A DNA stretch of 64,000 bases from Acinetobacter sp. ANC 4470 (GTDB lineage Bacteria > Pseudomonadota > Gammaproteobacteria > Pseudomonadales > Moraxellaceae): the NCBI RefSeq assembly GCF_002135335.1, contig NZ_NEGC01000009.1:61049-125048 (forward strand). The letters run 5' to 3'. The translations under genes and the position numbers were made by a program. Shown piece by piece: positions 48,460 to 57,951 of the stretch (the stretch's first letter is position 1; every line of letters starts with the position of its first letter). Under the pieces are notes generated by a model. The model was given only the letters and a program-made list of their open reading frames with translations. It was not told the origin of the DNA and did no database searches.

Positions 48460-51400
48460 ATGCACTTTGTTCATCTTGGTATACATACAGAATTTTCAAT
48501 TACGGAATCTATCGTACGTATACCTGATCTTATTAAAGCTGCAGTGAATGATGAAATGCCAGCTTTGGCATTAACAGATTTATCTAACTTACATGCCGCA
48601 GTTAAATTTTATACAAAATGTCTAGATAAAGGCATTAAGCCTATTTTGGGCAGTAACATTCGCCTGAATGATGCAGAACATAAAGTCACTCTGCTTTCAA
48701 TGACCAATAAAGGCTGGCGCAGTCTCACTGAAATTGTTTCGCGTGGCTTTATTGAAGGTCAGAAACTTGATATTCCGTGTGTACAAAAAGATTGGGTTCT
48801 TGAACAAAACCAAGACATTATCGTACTTTTGGGCATGCATAGTGATGTTGGTAAAATGCTCAATTCATCCAATCCACAAAAAGCCGACGCGCTATTAGAA
48901 GAATGGATTGAAAAATTTGGGGACCGTGTTTATTTAGCCCTAACCCGTACCGATCGCCCTGATGAAGAAAGTTTCATTGCTGGGGCAGTCAAACTGGCTC
49001 AAAAATACAATATTGGTGTCGTTGCGCATAACGATGTGCATTTTATTGCACAAACAGATTTTGAAGCACATGAAGCCCGTGTCTGTATTGCCGATGGTTA
49101 TGTTTTAGGCGACAGTCGTCGTCCTCGTTATTATAGTTCTGAACAATATTTCAAAACTGCCGAGGAAATGACGGAACTTTTTTCAGACATTCCATCTGCG
49201 ATTGAAAATACCTACCATATCGCTAAACGCTGTAATGTTAGCTTGCGTTTAGGCTTCAATGACCTTCCAGATTACCCAGTACCTGAAGGTCATACCATTG
49301 ATACCTTCTTTGAGCATGTTTCTCAGGAAGGCTTAGAAGAACGTTTAAACGTCCTTTATCCAGCTGAAAAACGCGATGAAGATTGGGCTGAAATTCGTAA
49401 AGTTTATGATGAACGCCTAGCCTATGAAATTGGCACCATCTTAAACATGGGATTCCCCGGTTACTTCCTCATCGTCATGGACTTCATCCGATGGTCGAAA
49501 AATAATGGCGTACCAGTTGGACCCGGACGTGGTTCAGGTGCAGGCTCATTAGTTGCCTATAGTTTAAAAATCACCGATCTGGATCCACTCCGTTACGACC
49601 TGCTATTCGAACGTTTCTTGAATCCAGAACGTGTCTCCATGCCCGACTTTGACATCGACTTCTGTATTGCAGGTCGTGACCGCGTCATTGACTATGTTGC
49701 GCGTCATTATGGTCGTGAAGCCGTCTCACAAATTGCGACTTTCGGGACGATGGCAGCGAAAGGTGCGATTCGAGATGTCGCGCGGGTACTCGGAAAATCT
49801 TATGGTCTGGCGGATCGTATCTCGAAAATGATCCCGACCAAACCCTTAGGTGTAGACCTTCGTGGTGCTATCGATATCGAACCCCAGCTTAAAGATATCG
49901 TGACCAACCCGTCCAACCCAGACAATGATGATGCAGCCGAAATCTGGGAAATGGCTTTAAAACTTGAAGGTATTACCCGTAATACGGGTAAACATGCCGG
50001 TGGTGTAGTGATTGCACCAGGTAAAATTACCGATTATTCAGCCGTGATGTGCGATGCGGATGGCACCAACCGTGTTGCTCAATTCGATAAAGATGATGTT
50101 GAATCAGCAGGTTTGGTTAAATTCGACTTTTTAGGCTTACGTAACCTAACCGTGATTGAAGATGCCATTCAAAATATTAATAAACGTATTGGTCCTGAAA
50201 AATCAGTCGATATTACTTATATTCCGTTAGACGACCCAAAAGCCTATTCAATTTTTGCAAATGCCAATACCACTGCGATATTCCAGTTTGAATCCGTCGG
50301 CATGAAAAAAATGCTGAAAGAGGCACGTCCAAGTAAGTTTGAAGAAATTATTGCCTTTGTATCCTTGTACCGTCCGGGTCCAATGGATCTTATTCCTGAC
50401 TTTATTCACCGTATGCATGGTGGTGAGTTTGAGTATCTGCATCCCTTATTAGAAGGTGTATTAGAGCCAACTTACGGAATTATGGTTTACCAAGAACAGG
50501 TGATGCAAGCCGCGCAATATTGTGCAGGCTATACGCTTGGTGGCGCAGACATGTTACGTCGTGCCATGGGTAAAAAGAAACCTGAGGAAATGGTTAAACA
50601 ACGTCAAATCTTTATTGAAGGTGCAGCGCAAAAAGACATTGATGAATCGACTGCCAACCATATCTTCGACTATATGGAAAAATTCGCTGGCTATGGTTTT
50701 AACAAATCACATGCGGCAGCCTATGCCCTCGTTGCTTACCAAACGGCATGGCTAAAAGCCTACTATCCATCTGAATTTATGGCAGCAGTACTCACTTCAG
50801 AAATGCAAAATACCGACAGTATTGTATTTTTAATTGATGACTGTCGAATTAATAACTTAGAAGTATTTCCTCCTTCGATTAACATGTCTTTTTATCAGTT
50901 CTATGCCAGCGATGAAAAAACCATTGTCTATGGTTTAGGGGCAATTAAAGGTGTCGGTGAAGCCGCTATGCAATCGGTGATTGATTCACGCTTGCAGGAT
51001 GGTCCTTACAAAGATTTGTTTGATTTCTGCCATCGTATTGATTTGAAAAAAATCAATAAACGAACCTTAGAAGCACTGATCCGTTCAGGTGCTTTAGATT
51101 GCTTAGGCATTGATCGTGCCAGCATCATGGCGCAATTACCTGAAGCAGTGCAAGCAGCTGATCAAGCACGCTCTAATCGTGAAACAGGCATCATGGATTT
51201 ATTTGGTGAAGTTGAAGAAGTTCAACGTAAACCAGCCAAACCTGTTAAACCGTGGTCAGATGAAGTTCGTCTCAAAGGTGAAAAAGACACCCTTGGCTTA
51301 TATTTAACTGGACACCCGATTGATGTCTATCGTCCAGAATTAAAATCTTTTATTCCTGTACGTATTAATGAATTAACGCCAACACGTCGCGGTGTTACTA

Positions 51401-52023
51401 CCGTTTTTGCAGGCTTGGTGGTGGATGTTGCCAACTTCCCAAATCGTATGATGGTCACCTTAGATGATGGTACAGCACGAATTGAAGTGTCTGCCAACCA
51501 TGAACGCTTCCAACGCTTTAAAGATATTATCCAAGCCGACCGTGTGGTGGTGATTGAAGGTGAAATCTATGAGCGTGAAGGTTATGATCGCCCAATGGGA
51601 CGACTAACCAAAGCTTTTAGTCTCAATGAAATCCGTCAGAAACGTGCCAATAGTATTCAAATTAAATTGGCTGCTGAACATCTGACTAAATCACTCAGTC
51701 TAGATTTACAAAAGATTTTGCTGCCATTTTGTAATGTCGATATGTGCAATCATATTCCAATGCAATTACAAATTGATTATCCCTATGCTTCTGCCGAAGT
51801 TCACTTGGGATTAAATTGGAAAGTTGCACCACAGGATGAATTACTGGCTAAATTACGCGATTATTTTGGTAAAGATGTCATCCATATCGAATATCAAGTG
51901 AAATCTAAGGCCGCAAAAGCCGTACAGTATAGTAAGCCTGTACAAATTGCACCGCCACCTGCCAATGTGAGCATGGATGATGCAATGGACATGTATCAGG
52001 CTGAAGCCAACCAATATTCTTAA
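48460..52023 (+). CDS. dnaE: DNA polymerase III alpha subunit
   Basis: The ATG at 48460 (GGGA upstream) gives 1187 residues; the frame is open from 48409. It has an N-terminal PHP domain (FVHLGIHTEFS), the palm with catalytic aspartates in PDFDIDF (residues 395-401), the finger motifs GKHAGGVVIAP and GYGFNKSHAAAYA, helix-hairpin-helix, OB fold near 980-1060 and a C-terminal tau-binding region. This is the replicative polymerase. It is far from lpxA, with which it is commonly clustered in other gammaproteobacteria. Confidence 0.98.
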   Translation: MHFVHLGIHTEFSITESIVRIPDLIKAAVNDEMPALALTDLSNLHAAVKFYTKCLDKGIKPILGSNIRLNDAEHKVTLLSMTNKGWRSLTEIVSRGFIEGQKLDIPCVQKDWVLEQNQDIIVLLGMHSDVGKMLNSSNPQKADALLEEWIEKFGDRVYLALTRTDRPDEESFIAGAVKLAQKYNIGVVAHNDVHFIAQTDFEAHEARVCIADGYVLGDSRRPRYYSSEQYFKTAEEMTELFSDIPSAIENTYHIAKRCNVSLRLGFNDLPDYPVPEGHTIDTFFEHVSQEGLEERLNVLYPAEKRDEDWAEIRKVYDERLAYEIGTILNMGFPGYFLIVMDFIRWSKNNGVPVGPGRGSGAGSLVAYSLKITDLDPLRYDLLFERFLNPERVSMPDFDIDFCIAGRDRVIDYVARHYGREAVSQIATFGTMAAKGAIRDVARVLGKSYGLADRISKMIPTKPLGVDLRGAIDIEPQLKDIVTNPSNPDNDDAAEIWEMALKLEGITRNTGKHAGGVVIAPGKITDYSAVMCDADGTNRVAQFDKDDVESAGLVKFDFLGLRNLTVIEDAIQNINKRIGPEKSVDITYIPLDDPKAYSIFANANTTAIFQFESVGMKKMLKEARPSKFEEIIAFVSLYRPGPMDLIPDFIHRMHGGEFEYLHPLLEGVLEPTYGIMVYQEQVMQAAQYCAGYTLGGADMLRRAMGKKKPEEMVKQRQIFIEGAAQKDIDESTANHIFDYMEKFAGYGFNKSHAAAYALVAYQTAWLKAYYPSEFMAAVLTSEMQNTDSIVFLIDDCRINNLEVFPPSINMSFYQFYASDEKTIVYGLGAIKGVGEAAMQSVIDSRLQDGPYKDLFDFCHRIDLKKINKRTLEALIRSGALDCLGIDRASIMAQLPEAVQAADQARSNRETGIMDLFGEVEEVQRKPAKPVKPWSDEVRLKGEKDTLGLYLTGHPIDVYRPELKSFIPVRINELTPTRRGVTTVFAGLVVDVANFPNRMMVTLDDGTARIEVSANHERFQRFKDIIQADRVVVIEGEIYEREGYDRPMGRLTKAFSLNEIRQKRANSIQIKLAAEHLTKSLSLDLQKILLPFCNVDMCNHIPMQLQIDYPYASAEVHLGLNWKVAPQDELLAKLRDYFGKDVIHIEYQVKSKAAKAVQYSKPVQIAPPPANVSMDDAMDMYQAEANQYS

Positions 52024-52050
52024 TTTTTAAATATTTAAATTGGACACCTT

Positions 52051-52908
52051 ATGAGTCAAGTTGACAATGCTGTTGTTTCAGCACATCTTTCCCATGTGCG
52101 TATTGTCATGGTGAATACCACATTACCTGCAAATATTGGCAGTGCGTTAAGAGCAATGAAAACCATGGGCTTATCTAAGCTGGTGTTGGTTGCGCCTAAA
52201 ACCTATCCGCATCCCGATATTAATGCTTTAGCCGCAGGTGCCGCAGATTTAATCGAACAGATTGAAATTGTAGCGACTTTAGAAGATGCGATTAAAGATT
52301 GTCACCTTGTTTTTGGCACCAGTGCGCGTAGCCGTACCATTCCGTGGCCATTGCTTGATGCACGCCCTGCCGCTAAAAAATCGCTTAATGCTGTTGTTAA
52401 AGACCAACAAGAAATTGCTGTCGTGTTTGGTCGTGAAGATCGTGGCTTGACCAATGAAGAGTTGGCGATGGCGAATTATCACGTCACTATTCCTGTAAAT
52501 ACTGATTATGGCGTATTGAATGTTGCACAAGCCATTCAAGTGATTTGCTATGAAATGCGCATGGCTGCGATGGAGTTTGTGGAACAAAAGGAAAGTTCTG
52601 AAGCAACCATGCTTGTGACTGAAACAGAATCTATGCATTGGGATGAGCCTTTAGTCACCCATGAACAAATGGAACAGTTTTACCCTCACATTGAAAAAAT
52701 GTTAGCTGAAATTGAATTTATGGACCCAAAAAATCCAAGATTATTACCTTTACGCTTGCGTCGCCTATTTGGACGTATACAATTAGACCGTATGGAATAC
52801 CATTTACTTCGTGGCATATTCACTCGTGTACAAGCGATGAATAATGGTACATGGAAAAAATCAGTAGACAAAACAATAGATTCTTCAGAGGATCAACCTA
52901 ATGCTTAA
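52051..52908 (+). CDS. trmJ: tRNA (cytidine/uridine-2'-O-)-methyltransferase TrmJ
   Basis: The 285-residue SPOUT enzyme methylates the ribose of residue 32 in tRNAs. It has [20 protein letters not shown] near residue 20, [14 protein letters not shown] near 130 and [18 protein letters not shown] at the knot. The C-terminal extension is typical of TrmJ. It is 27 bases after dnaE and overlaps cysE by 8 bases. Confidence 0.93.
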   Translation: MSQVDNAVVSAHLSHVRIVMVNTTLPANIGSALRAMKTMGLSKLVLVAPKTYPHPDINALAAGAADLIEQIEIVATLEDAIKDCHLVFGTSARSRTIPWPLLDARPAAKKSLNAVVKDQQEIAVVFGREDRGLTNEELAMANYHVTIPVNTDYGVLNVAQAIQVICYEMRMAAMEFVEQKESSEATMLVTETESMHWDEPLVTHEQMEQFYPHIEKMLAEIEFMDPKNPRLLPLRLRRLFGRIQLDRMEYHLLRGIFTRVQAMNNGTWKKSVDKTIDSSEDQPNA

Positions 52909-53707
52909 ACAGCTCAAAGAAGATATACAAGCTGTATTCGCGCGCGACCCCGCAGCTCGAAACACTTTGGAAGTTCTAACCACTTATCCAGGTATTCACG
53001 CGCTCATCATGCACCGTGTTGCCCATGAACTTTGGCAAAAAGAGTGTAAAGGCTCTGCTCGCCTGTTGTCTTCTTTTAGTCGTTTTGCCACAGGTATTGA
53101 AATTCACCCAGGTGCTAAAATTGGGCGTCGTTTTTTTATCGATCACGGCATGGGTGTGGTGATTGGCGAAACGGCTGAAATTGGTGATGATGTCACGCTA
53201 TATCATGGCGTGACATTGGGTGGTACAACATGGCATAAAGGTAAACGCCATCCGACATTAGAAGATGGTGTGGTAGTCGGTGCTGGTGCAAAAATTCTGG
53301 GACCATTTACCGTTGGTAAAAACTCGAAAGTGGGTTCTAATGCCGTTGTGACCAAAGAAGTTCCGCCTGATACCACCGCAGTCGGCAACCCTGCCCGTTT
53401 TATCACCAAAGATAAGCCTAAAGATGCTGAAGAAGCACGTCGTCGTGATTATGCCGAAAGTATTGGTTTCCAGCCATATGCAGCAACGCAAGATCAATCT
53501 GATCCAATTTTAGAGGGTATGCGTGTTCTACTTGATCGCATTCAGCATAATGAAAAACGCATGAATACATTATGTCAGCGTTTATCCTTGCTTGATCCTT
53601 CATTTAAGAAGCAACAAGATGAACAACCTTTTAGTGTTGAAGAACTTAAAATTATTGAAGATGTGCGACGCGAATGTGAAGCTCAAGGCACTCAATCTAA
53701 AGCCTAA
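52901..53707 (+). CDS. cysE: Serine O-acetyltransferase
   Basis: The 268-residue enzyme makes O-acetylserine for cysteine synthesis. Helical N-terminus, then a hexapeptide-repeat domain ([31 protein letters not shown]), with the catalytic histidine in FIDHG and the acetyl-CoA loop [16 protein letters not shown]. The C-terminal tail has about 85 residues after the repeats. Starts inside trmJ, so the two are coupled; in other gammaproteobacteria trmJ, cysE and iscR are often linked, but iscR is not here. Confidence 0.95.
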   Translation: MLKQLKEDIQAVFARDPAARNTLEVLTTYPGIHALIMHRVAHELWQKECKGSARLLSSFSRFATGIEIHPGAKIGRRFFIDHGMGVVIGETAEIGDDVTLYHGVTLGGTTWHKGKRHPTLEDGVVVGAGAKILGPFTVGKNSKVGSNAVVTKEVPPDTTAVGNPARFITKDKPKDAEEARRRDYAESIGFQPYAATQDQSDPILEGMRVLLDRIQHNEKRMNTLCQRLSLLDPSFKKQQDEQPFSVEELKIIEDVRRECEAQGTQSKA

Positions 53708-53818
53708 AAACGTTATTTAAATATTAACAAGCGCTAACTTGCATGTTTATCAGAGTTTTCTTAGACTGACAAATGTGCTTATTGATCAATTTTAAAATTA
53801 AATGAATGGATGACCCAT

Positions 53819-54733
53819 ATGACACTTAAGCCTTTGGCATGTACATTAGTTGCAATGTCTTTGCTCTCCGCATGTAGCATGGCACCAACTACAGATAAAA
53901 AACCGAATAGCCCAATCATCTTCACTGAACCTGATTTAACTGCGCCATTCTATGCACTAAATCCATTTAATTACGATGCACCGCCTCCATTTGAAATTGC
54001 ACTTAAACAAGCTGCTGCACAGCCAGTGACTAAAATGGAAGTTAATCTGCAAAGTGATCCATCTAAAAAAATGACTTTAGATGTTAATAAACTGATTATT
54101 CCAACAGTGAACAGTAATCAACGTACTTTAAAATATGCTGTTCTTGCTGGTGACAATGAAATCGACATCACTGAAATTGATGACTTTCTACAACTGGTTG
54201 AAGGTAAAGCACGCCATTACCCACCTCGCTTTAGTGAACGTCAAGAACGTAAAGGTTTTGAAGCTAAGCTCAAAGAATTAACACAACAGCTAGATACCTT
54301 AGCCGTTAAAGATAATGCTTCTTTCGATGTCCTTATTCGTGCATTCAAAGCCAGTGTGATGGCACGTAACCTTGATTTAGGTTCAGTCTACACCACCAAG
54401 TCTTTAACCTATGCACAGCGTATTTTAAAAATTAATCAAGAAGATGCTGAAGCAAACTTTTGGTTTGGCTTTGGTTTGTCTGAAGGTGGTGGTCAACGTG
54501 AAGCGATTCCATATTTAGATAGAGCTATGAAAGCAGGCGTACAAGAAGCTTATCTGTCTGCGGCAAATAACTATATTGCCATGGAACAGAAGAAAAATGC
54601 GATTCAAACTTTGAAAAATTACAAAGCAAAATATCCACAAGAAGCAGAAGTCACTGACCGTTTAATCAATGAAGTTGAAAAACAAGGTCGTTGGAACGTA
54701 TGGCAAGTACTTAATTCACCTAAAGCATCTTAG
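53819..54733 (+). CDS. Lipoprotein with TPR-like repeats, function unknown
   Basis: The ATG at 53819 (GGATGA upstream) gives 304 residues; an ATG at 53810 is in frame. Lipobox LSAC with Cys19. A P-rich start (PDLTAPFYALNPFNYDAPPPFE) is followed by an alpha-helical C-terminal half with TPR-like units (YAQRILKINQEDAEANFWFGFGLSEGG, AIPYLDRAMKAGVQEAYLSAA). Probably an outer-membrane lipoprotein scaffold. It lies 111 bases after cysE. Confidence 0.75.
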   Translation: MTLKPLACTLVAMSLLSACSMAPTTDKKPNSPIIFTEPDLTAPFYALNPFNYDAPPPFEIALKQAAAQPVTKMEVNLQSDPSKKMTLDVNKLIIPTVNSNQRTLKYAVLAGDNEIDITEIDDFLQLVEGKARHYPPRFSERQERKGFEAKLKELTQQLDTLAVKDNASFDVLIRAFKASVMARNLDLGSVYTTKSLTYAQRILKINQEDAEANFWFGFGLSEGGGQREAIPYLDRAMKAGVQEAYLSAANNYIAMEQKKNAIQTLKNYKAKYPQEAEVTDRLINEVEKQGRWNVWQVLNSPKAS

Positions 54734-54750
54734 TTTTTAAGGCATCATTA

Positions 54751-54779
54751 AATAGACCGTCTCGTACGGTCTATTTTTG
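54751..54779 (+). terminator. Rho-independent terminator after the TPR lipoprotein gene
   Basis: A perfect 10-base stem AATAGACCGT/ACGGTCTATT, 5-base loop and T-tail. Confidence 0.88.
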
Positions 54780-54812
54780 TTTATATACATGGAAAATTAG
54801 AAAAATGATTGT

Positions 54813-56867
54813 ATGATGAAGAAAAACTCAAACAAATACTTAATGCAGATGACCTTTATGCCAAACTCGCTACACAAAATTTTGTTTGCCACACTATTGA
54901 GTAGTTATCTATTGACCGGTTGTCAAATCGTCAGTGTCAAAAAACAGGCCATCAATGTCACGATTAGCAATGAACGAGAAAGTATACTCACCCGCAACAA
55001 ATTGAGTGAAGCCAGTTTAAATGTACTCTCGATGACAGGGCGTGAAGCAAAAATTTGCTCTGACAAACCTGAACAGTGCATCCAAGAAATACAACAAATC
55101 CCTCAAATTCAAGATGAACAAATTCTTTCTACCGCAAGTGAAGTCTACTTAGCCAAAGCTTTAGCACATGAAAAATCAAGTGATTGTAAGGTCAGCATTT
55201 TAACCAGCACCAAGTCTGAAGAAAAACAAAAGTTACAACAAGCCACGTATGAAAAATGCTTAGATCAACAGCTCTATATGTTGGATAAAAGCATCCGCTA
55301 TAGTTATGCCTACATGTTCAAAACCAAACGTGGCCCGCAAGACCGTATTTTTGATAACAGACAAGTACAAATTCGAGATTTTTATAATTTAGCCATAGCA
55401 AAATTGGTTTCAACTTATGCTCTACGTTACAAACCAACAGAAGTGAAACAGCAAATCAAAGTTGGCAAAAGTATCTACAGCATCAACTTTGATCATTATC
55501 CTCAACTAAAACAACAAAAAATTGAACTGCTTCTCTCCAGTTATAATCTCAATTTTTCTGGTCTGCGTTCCATTAACCGTCGTGATGGTTTTGGTTCTGA
55601 ATTCGTCGTTGTTTTACCCCAAGCTAAAAATAATATTACCGAAGATAAGAATAAATATATTATTGATCCGATCAATTTTAGCTACAAAAATGGCATCAAT
55701 CCAAATATCCACCAAGCACGCTATTTAGCTGCAACAATTACCATGCAACCTAAATCAGCCAGTAGTATTGAAGATATTTTAAATAATCCAGAGTTTGAAT
55801 TAAAAGCCTTTGATCCTTACAAGTATGACCATGTCTTGATGGCGGGTAAAACGTATCCACTTGCAGCCAACTTTTCCACTCCCTATGGTTTATGGCTGGC
55901 ACAAAACAATTTAGGTAAAGCCGCATACTTAACCCTGATCGATCGTGATAATCATCTCACCATGCCTCATTTATATATGCTGGAACCCTATAATCCGAAT
56001 AAAAAGATCATTGTATTGGTTCATGGTCTAGCCAGTAGCCCAGAAGCTTGGATACGACTCACCAATGACATTATGGGCGACCCTGTGCTACGTGAAAACT
56101 TCCAAGTATGGCAAGTATTCTATTCAACCAATATGCCCATTATTGAAAGCCGCTTACAGATTTATGCCTTACTCAACCAAGCTTTTTCCCAAATTGATCC
56201 TAAAGCCGCTGCAAAAAAAGATGCTGTTCTTGTTGGACATAGCATGGGTGGGATTATTTCCCGACTATTGGTCAGTGATGCCAACCTGACCCAAAAAGCG
56301 TTATCCATGATGAGTCATCGCCAATTAAATAAATATAAAAATCTACCTATCGTATCGCAACGTTTAATCATTAAAGATATTCCTAATTTTAGTCGCGCTA
56401 TTTTCCTTGCCTCACCACATAGAGGAACAGAATTTGCCGATCGATGGTTTACCAAAGCAGCACGTAAAATCATTCGCTTACCAGGTACATTCCTTTCAGC
56501 CATAGGCGATACCTTACAAAGCCAAGATTTGGACTTTAAAGATTTATTAAAACAGATTGATCATGGGTTAATTCAAAATGGTCCAAGTGATTTAAGTTAT
56601 CAATCAAAATTTATGGAACTGACCAAAGACGTTACTCCTCGTAAAGGTCTAGCTTTCCATTCTATTATTGGCAATGCCACCAAGAGTGATGATCTTAATC
56701 TGATTACCGATGATATCGTGCCGTATAAAAGTGCACACTTAAATGGTGCTGTTTCTGAAAAAATTATCCACGGTGGGCATTCTATTCAGGAAACACCTGA
56801 AGCCGTTTTAGAATTGCGTCGCATATTACGCCTACATTTGACGCAACTAGGTTTGCATAAGCCTTAG
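54813..56867 (+). CDS. Lipoprotein with C-terminal alpha/beta-hydrolase (lipase-like) domain
   Basis: The 684-residue protein has a lipoprotein signal (lipobox LTGC, Cys37 from this start; in-frame ATGs at 54843 and 54858 could be the true start). About 360 residues of unrecognised sequence follow, then an alpha/beta-hydrolase: oxyanion-side IIVLVHGLASSPEAW, nucleophile S477 in GHSMGG, a probable acid in ITDDIVPYKSA and the final histidine in IHGGHSIQETP. It is probably a surface or periplasmic esterase or lipase. Substrate unknown. There is no clear ribosome site. A hairpin at 56917-56950 may end the transcript. Confidence 0.8.
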   Translation: MMKKNSNKYLMQMTFMPNSLHKILFATLLSSYLLTGCQIVSVKKQAINVTISNERESILTRNKLSEASLNVLSMTGREAKICSDKPEQCIQEIQQIPQIQDEQILSTASEVYLAKALAHEKSSDCKVSILTSTKSEEKQKLQQATYEKCLDQQLYMLDKSIRYSYAYMFKTKRGPQDRIFDNRQVQIRDFYNLAIAKLVSTYALRYKPTEVKQQIKVGKSIYSINFDHYPQLKQQKIELLLSSYNLNFSGLRSINRRDGFGSEFVVVLPQAKNNITEDKNKYIIDPINFSYKNGINPNIHQARYLAATITMQPKSASSIEDILNNPEFELKAFDPYKYDHVLMAGKTYPLAANFSTPYGLWLAQNNLGKAAYLTLIDRDNHLTMPHLYMLEPYNPNKKIIVLVHGLASSPEAWIRLTNDIMGDPVLRENFQVWQVFYSTNMPIIESRLQIYALLNQAFSQIDPKAAAKKDAVLVGHSMGGIISRLLVSDANLTQKALSMMSHRQLNKYKNLPIVSQRLIIKDIPNFSRAIFLASPHRGTEFADRWFTKAARKIIRLPGTFLSAIGDTLQSQDLDFKDLLKQIDHGLIQNGPSDLSYQSKFMELTKDVTPRKGLAFHSIIGNATKSDDLNLITDDIVPYKSAHLNGAVSEKIIHGGHSIQETPEAVLELRRILRLHLTQLGLHKP

Positions 56868-56970
56868 TGAACAGTAATATATAGAATTAGGTATGGCTAG
56901 ATTATCACCACATAACGGTTTAATCCGTTGCGTGGTCATGGAAATGACAATCAGCATAATGATGATTCAC

Positions 56971-57678
56971 TATAGTCAAGCCGCCTAATTCTTCATACAA
57001 ACATGAAAAAACATTTGAAATAATAAATCAATAAAACCTACCAGCCATTCCTTACGCTTGCGTTTAACCCATGCCGACATATTTTCTATTGAGTTTAAAT
57101 CAGGGCGATAAGGCGGTAACCATAAAACTTGATGACTATAACTTTTTAGTAACTCTTGTGTATCCCATCTTTTATGGAAAGTCGCATTATCCATCACAAT
57201 GATGCTTGATACTAAAGGCCGATGCTCATGAGATTTGAATCCACTTTCATCAAGATAAATGATGGGATATTTGATCTTTAATAGATCGAGAGAATCCATA
57301 AACTTCTTCCTGAGTTCTGGATCTATTTTTGGATGGCTTAGCGTCTTTTTCAACCGCAATCCCCAACCACCTCAATGCATCACCAATAGAAGATTGACCA
57401 CAATCAAAACGCTGAGCACACTCATATTGAGATGAGTAACACTGTTACCCAAGGGGATACTTTTCGACATCATCTCGTAAAGCTTGATCATCAATTTTGG
57501 AAGGCTTGCGTGGGCGGGTTCGTTTAATTTAATTTCAATTCGTTTTGCCAACTTAAAATCGTATTTTCATCCATTTCAAATTATGAGGCGACTGCTCGGA
57601 TGGAATAACCTTCCAAGCTTAGCGAATACTTTCTTTCTAAAGTGTTCTGAATAACTATTAAAAATCTATTGTCTTATA
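56971..57678 (-). mobile_element. Remnant of an IS630-type insertion sequence
   Basis: The span holds a broken IS630-family transposase. Possible ends are TATAGTCAAG at 56971 and, inverted, TATAAGACAA from 57678, both beginning with the TA that IS630 elements duplicate. The match is weak, so the boundaries are tentative. At about 700 bases it is shorter than an intact element of roughly 1.1 kb. Confidence 0.5.
56985..57640 (-). pseudogene. IS630-family transposase, frameshifted and internally deleted
   Basis: The minus strand reads the N-terminal helix-turn-helix part (RKKVFAKLG, YSIRAVAS, stop, EMDENTILSW) through at least two frameshifts and a stop. RPRKPSKIDDQALRDDVEKYP comes next, and from 57359 an open 124-codon frame carries the DDE catalytic core: YLDESGF, IIVMDNATFHKR, LPPYRPDLNSIE. 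YLDESGF and MDNATFH are only about 22 residues apart, where intact members have some 60-80 more, so a piece is missing in the middle as well. It cannot be functional. Confidence 0.8.
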
Positions 57679-57903
57679 TTTTTAATAGTTTAAATATAAA
57701 TGTATTCAAATATTTAAGGAGTAAATAAACATAAAAAACTCTTCTAAATCAATCAAATAAAGTTCACACATAAATTACTGTATTGAATAGAATGATTTTA
57801 ATTGGTAGAAAAAGAGATCCAATAAAGATTACTTTAATTCAAAATACAGCTATTTATATGCAACAACTAATTGAATTAAAAAAGTAATCAAGAGTTGTTA
57901 AAT
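57679..57903. other. Very AT-rich non-coding stretch
   Basis: This lies between the IS remnant and the terminator of the barrel gene. No gene or repeat is supported. Confidence 0.5.
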
Positions 57904-57945
57904 TAAAAAGCATATGGTTTGTGCTTTCACACGAACCATATGCTT
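57904..57945 (-). terminator. Strong terminator after the outer-membrane barrel gene
   Basis: A 16-base stem AAGCATATGGTTTGTG/CACGAACCATATGCTT (one G-U pair) with a 6-base loop; the A-run at 57905-57909 gives the minus-strand T-tail. It ends the two-gene DUF11/barrel transcript. Confidence 0.88.
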
Positions 57946-57951
57946 AATGTA

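Noticed and set aside
52279..52638. Minus-strand frame of 119 codons opposite trmJ
   Set aside because: It lies wholly within trmJ and has no independent support.
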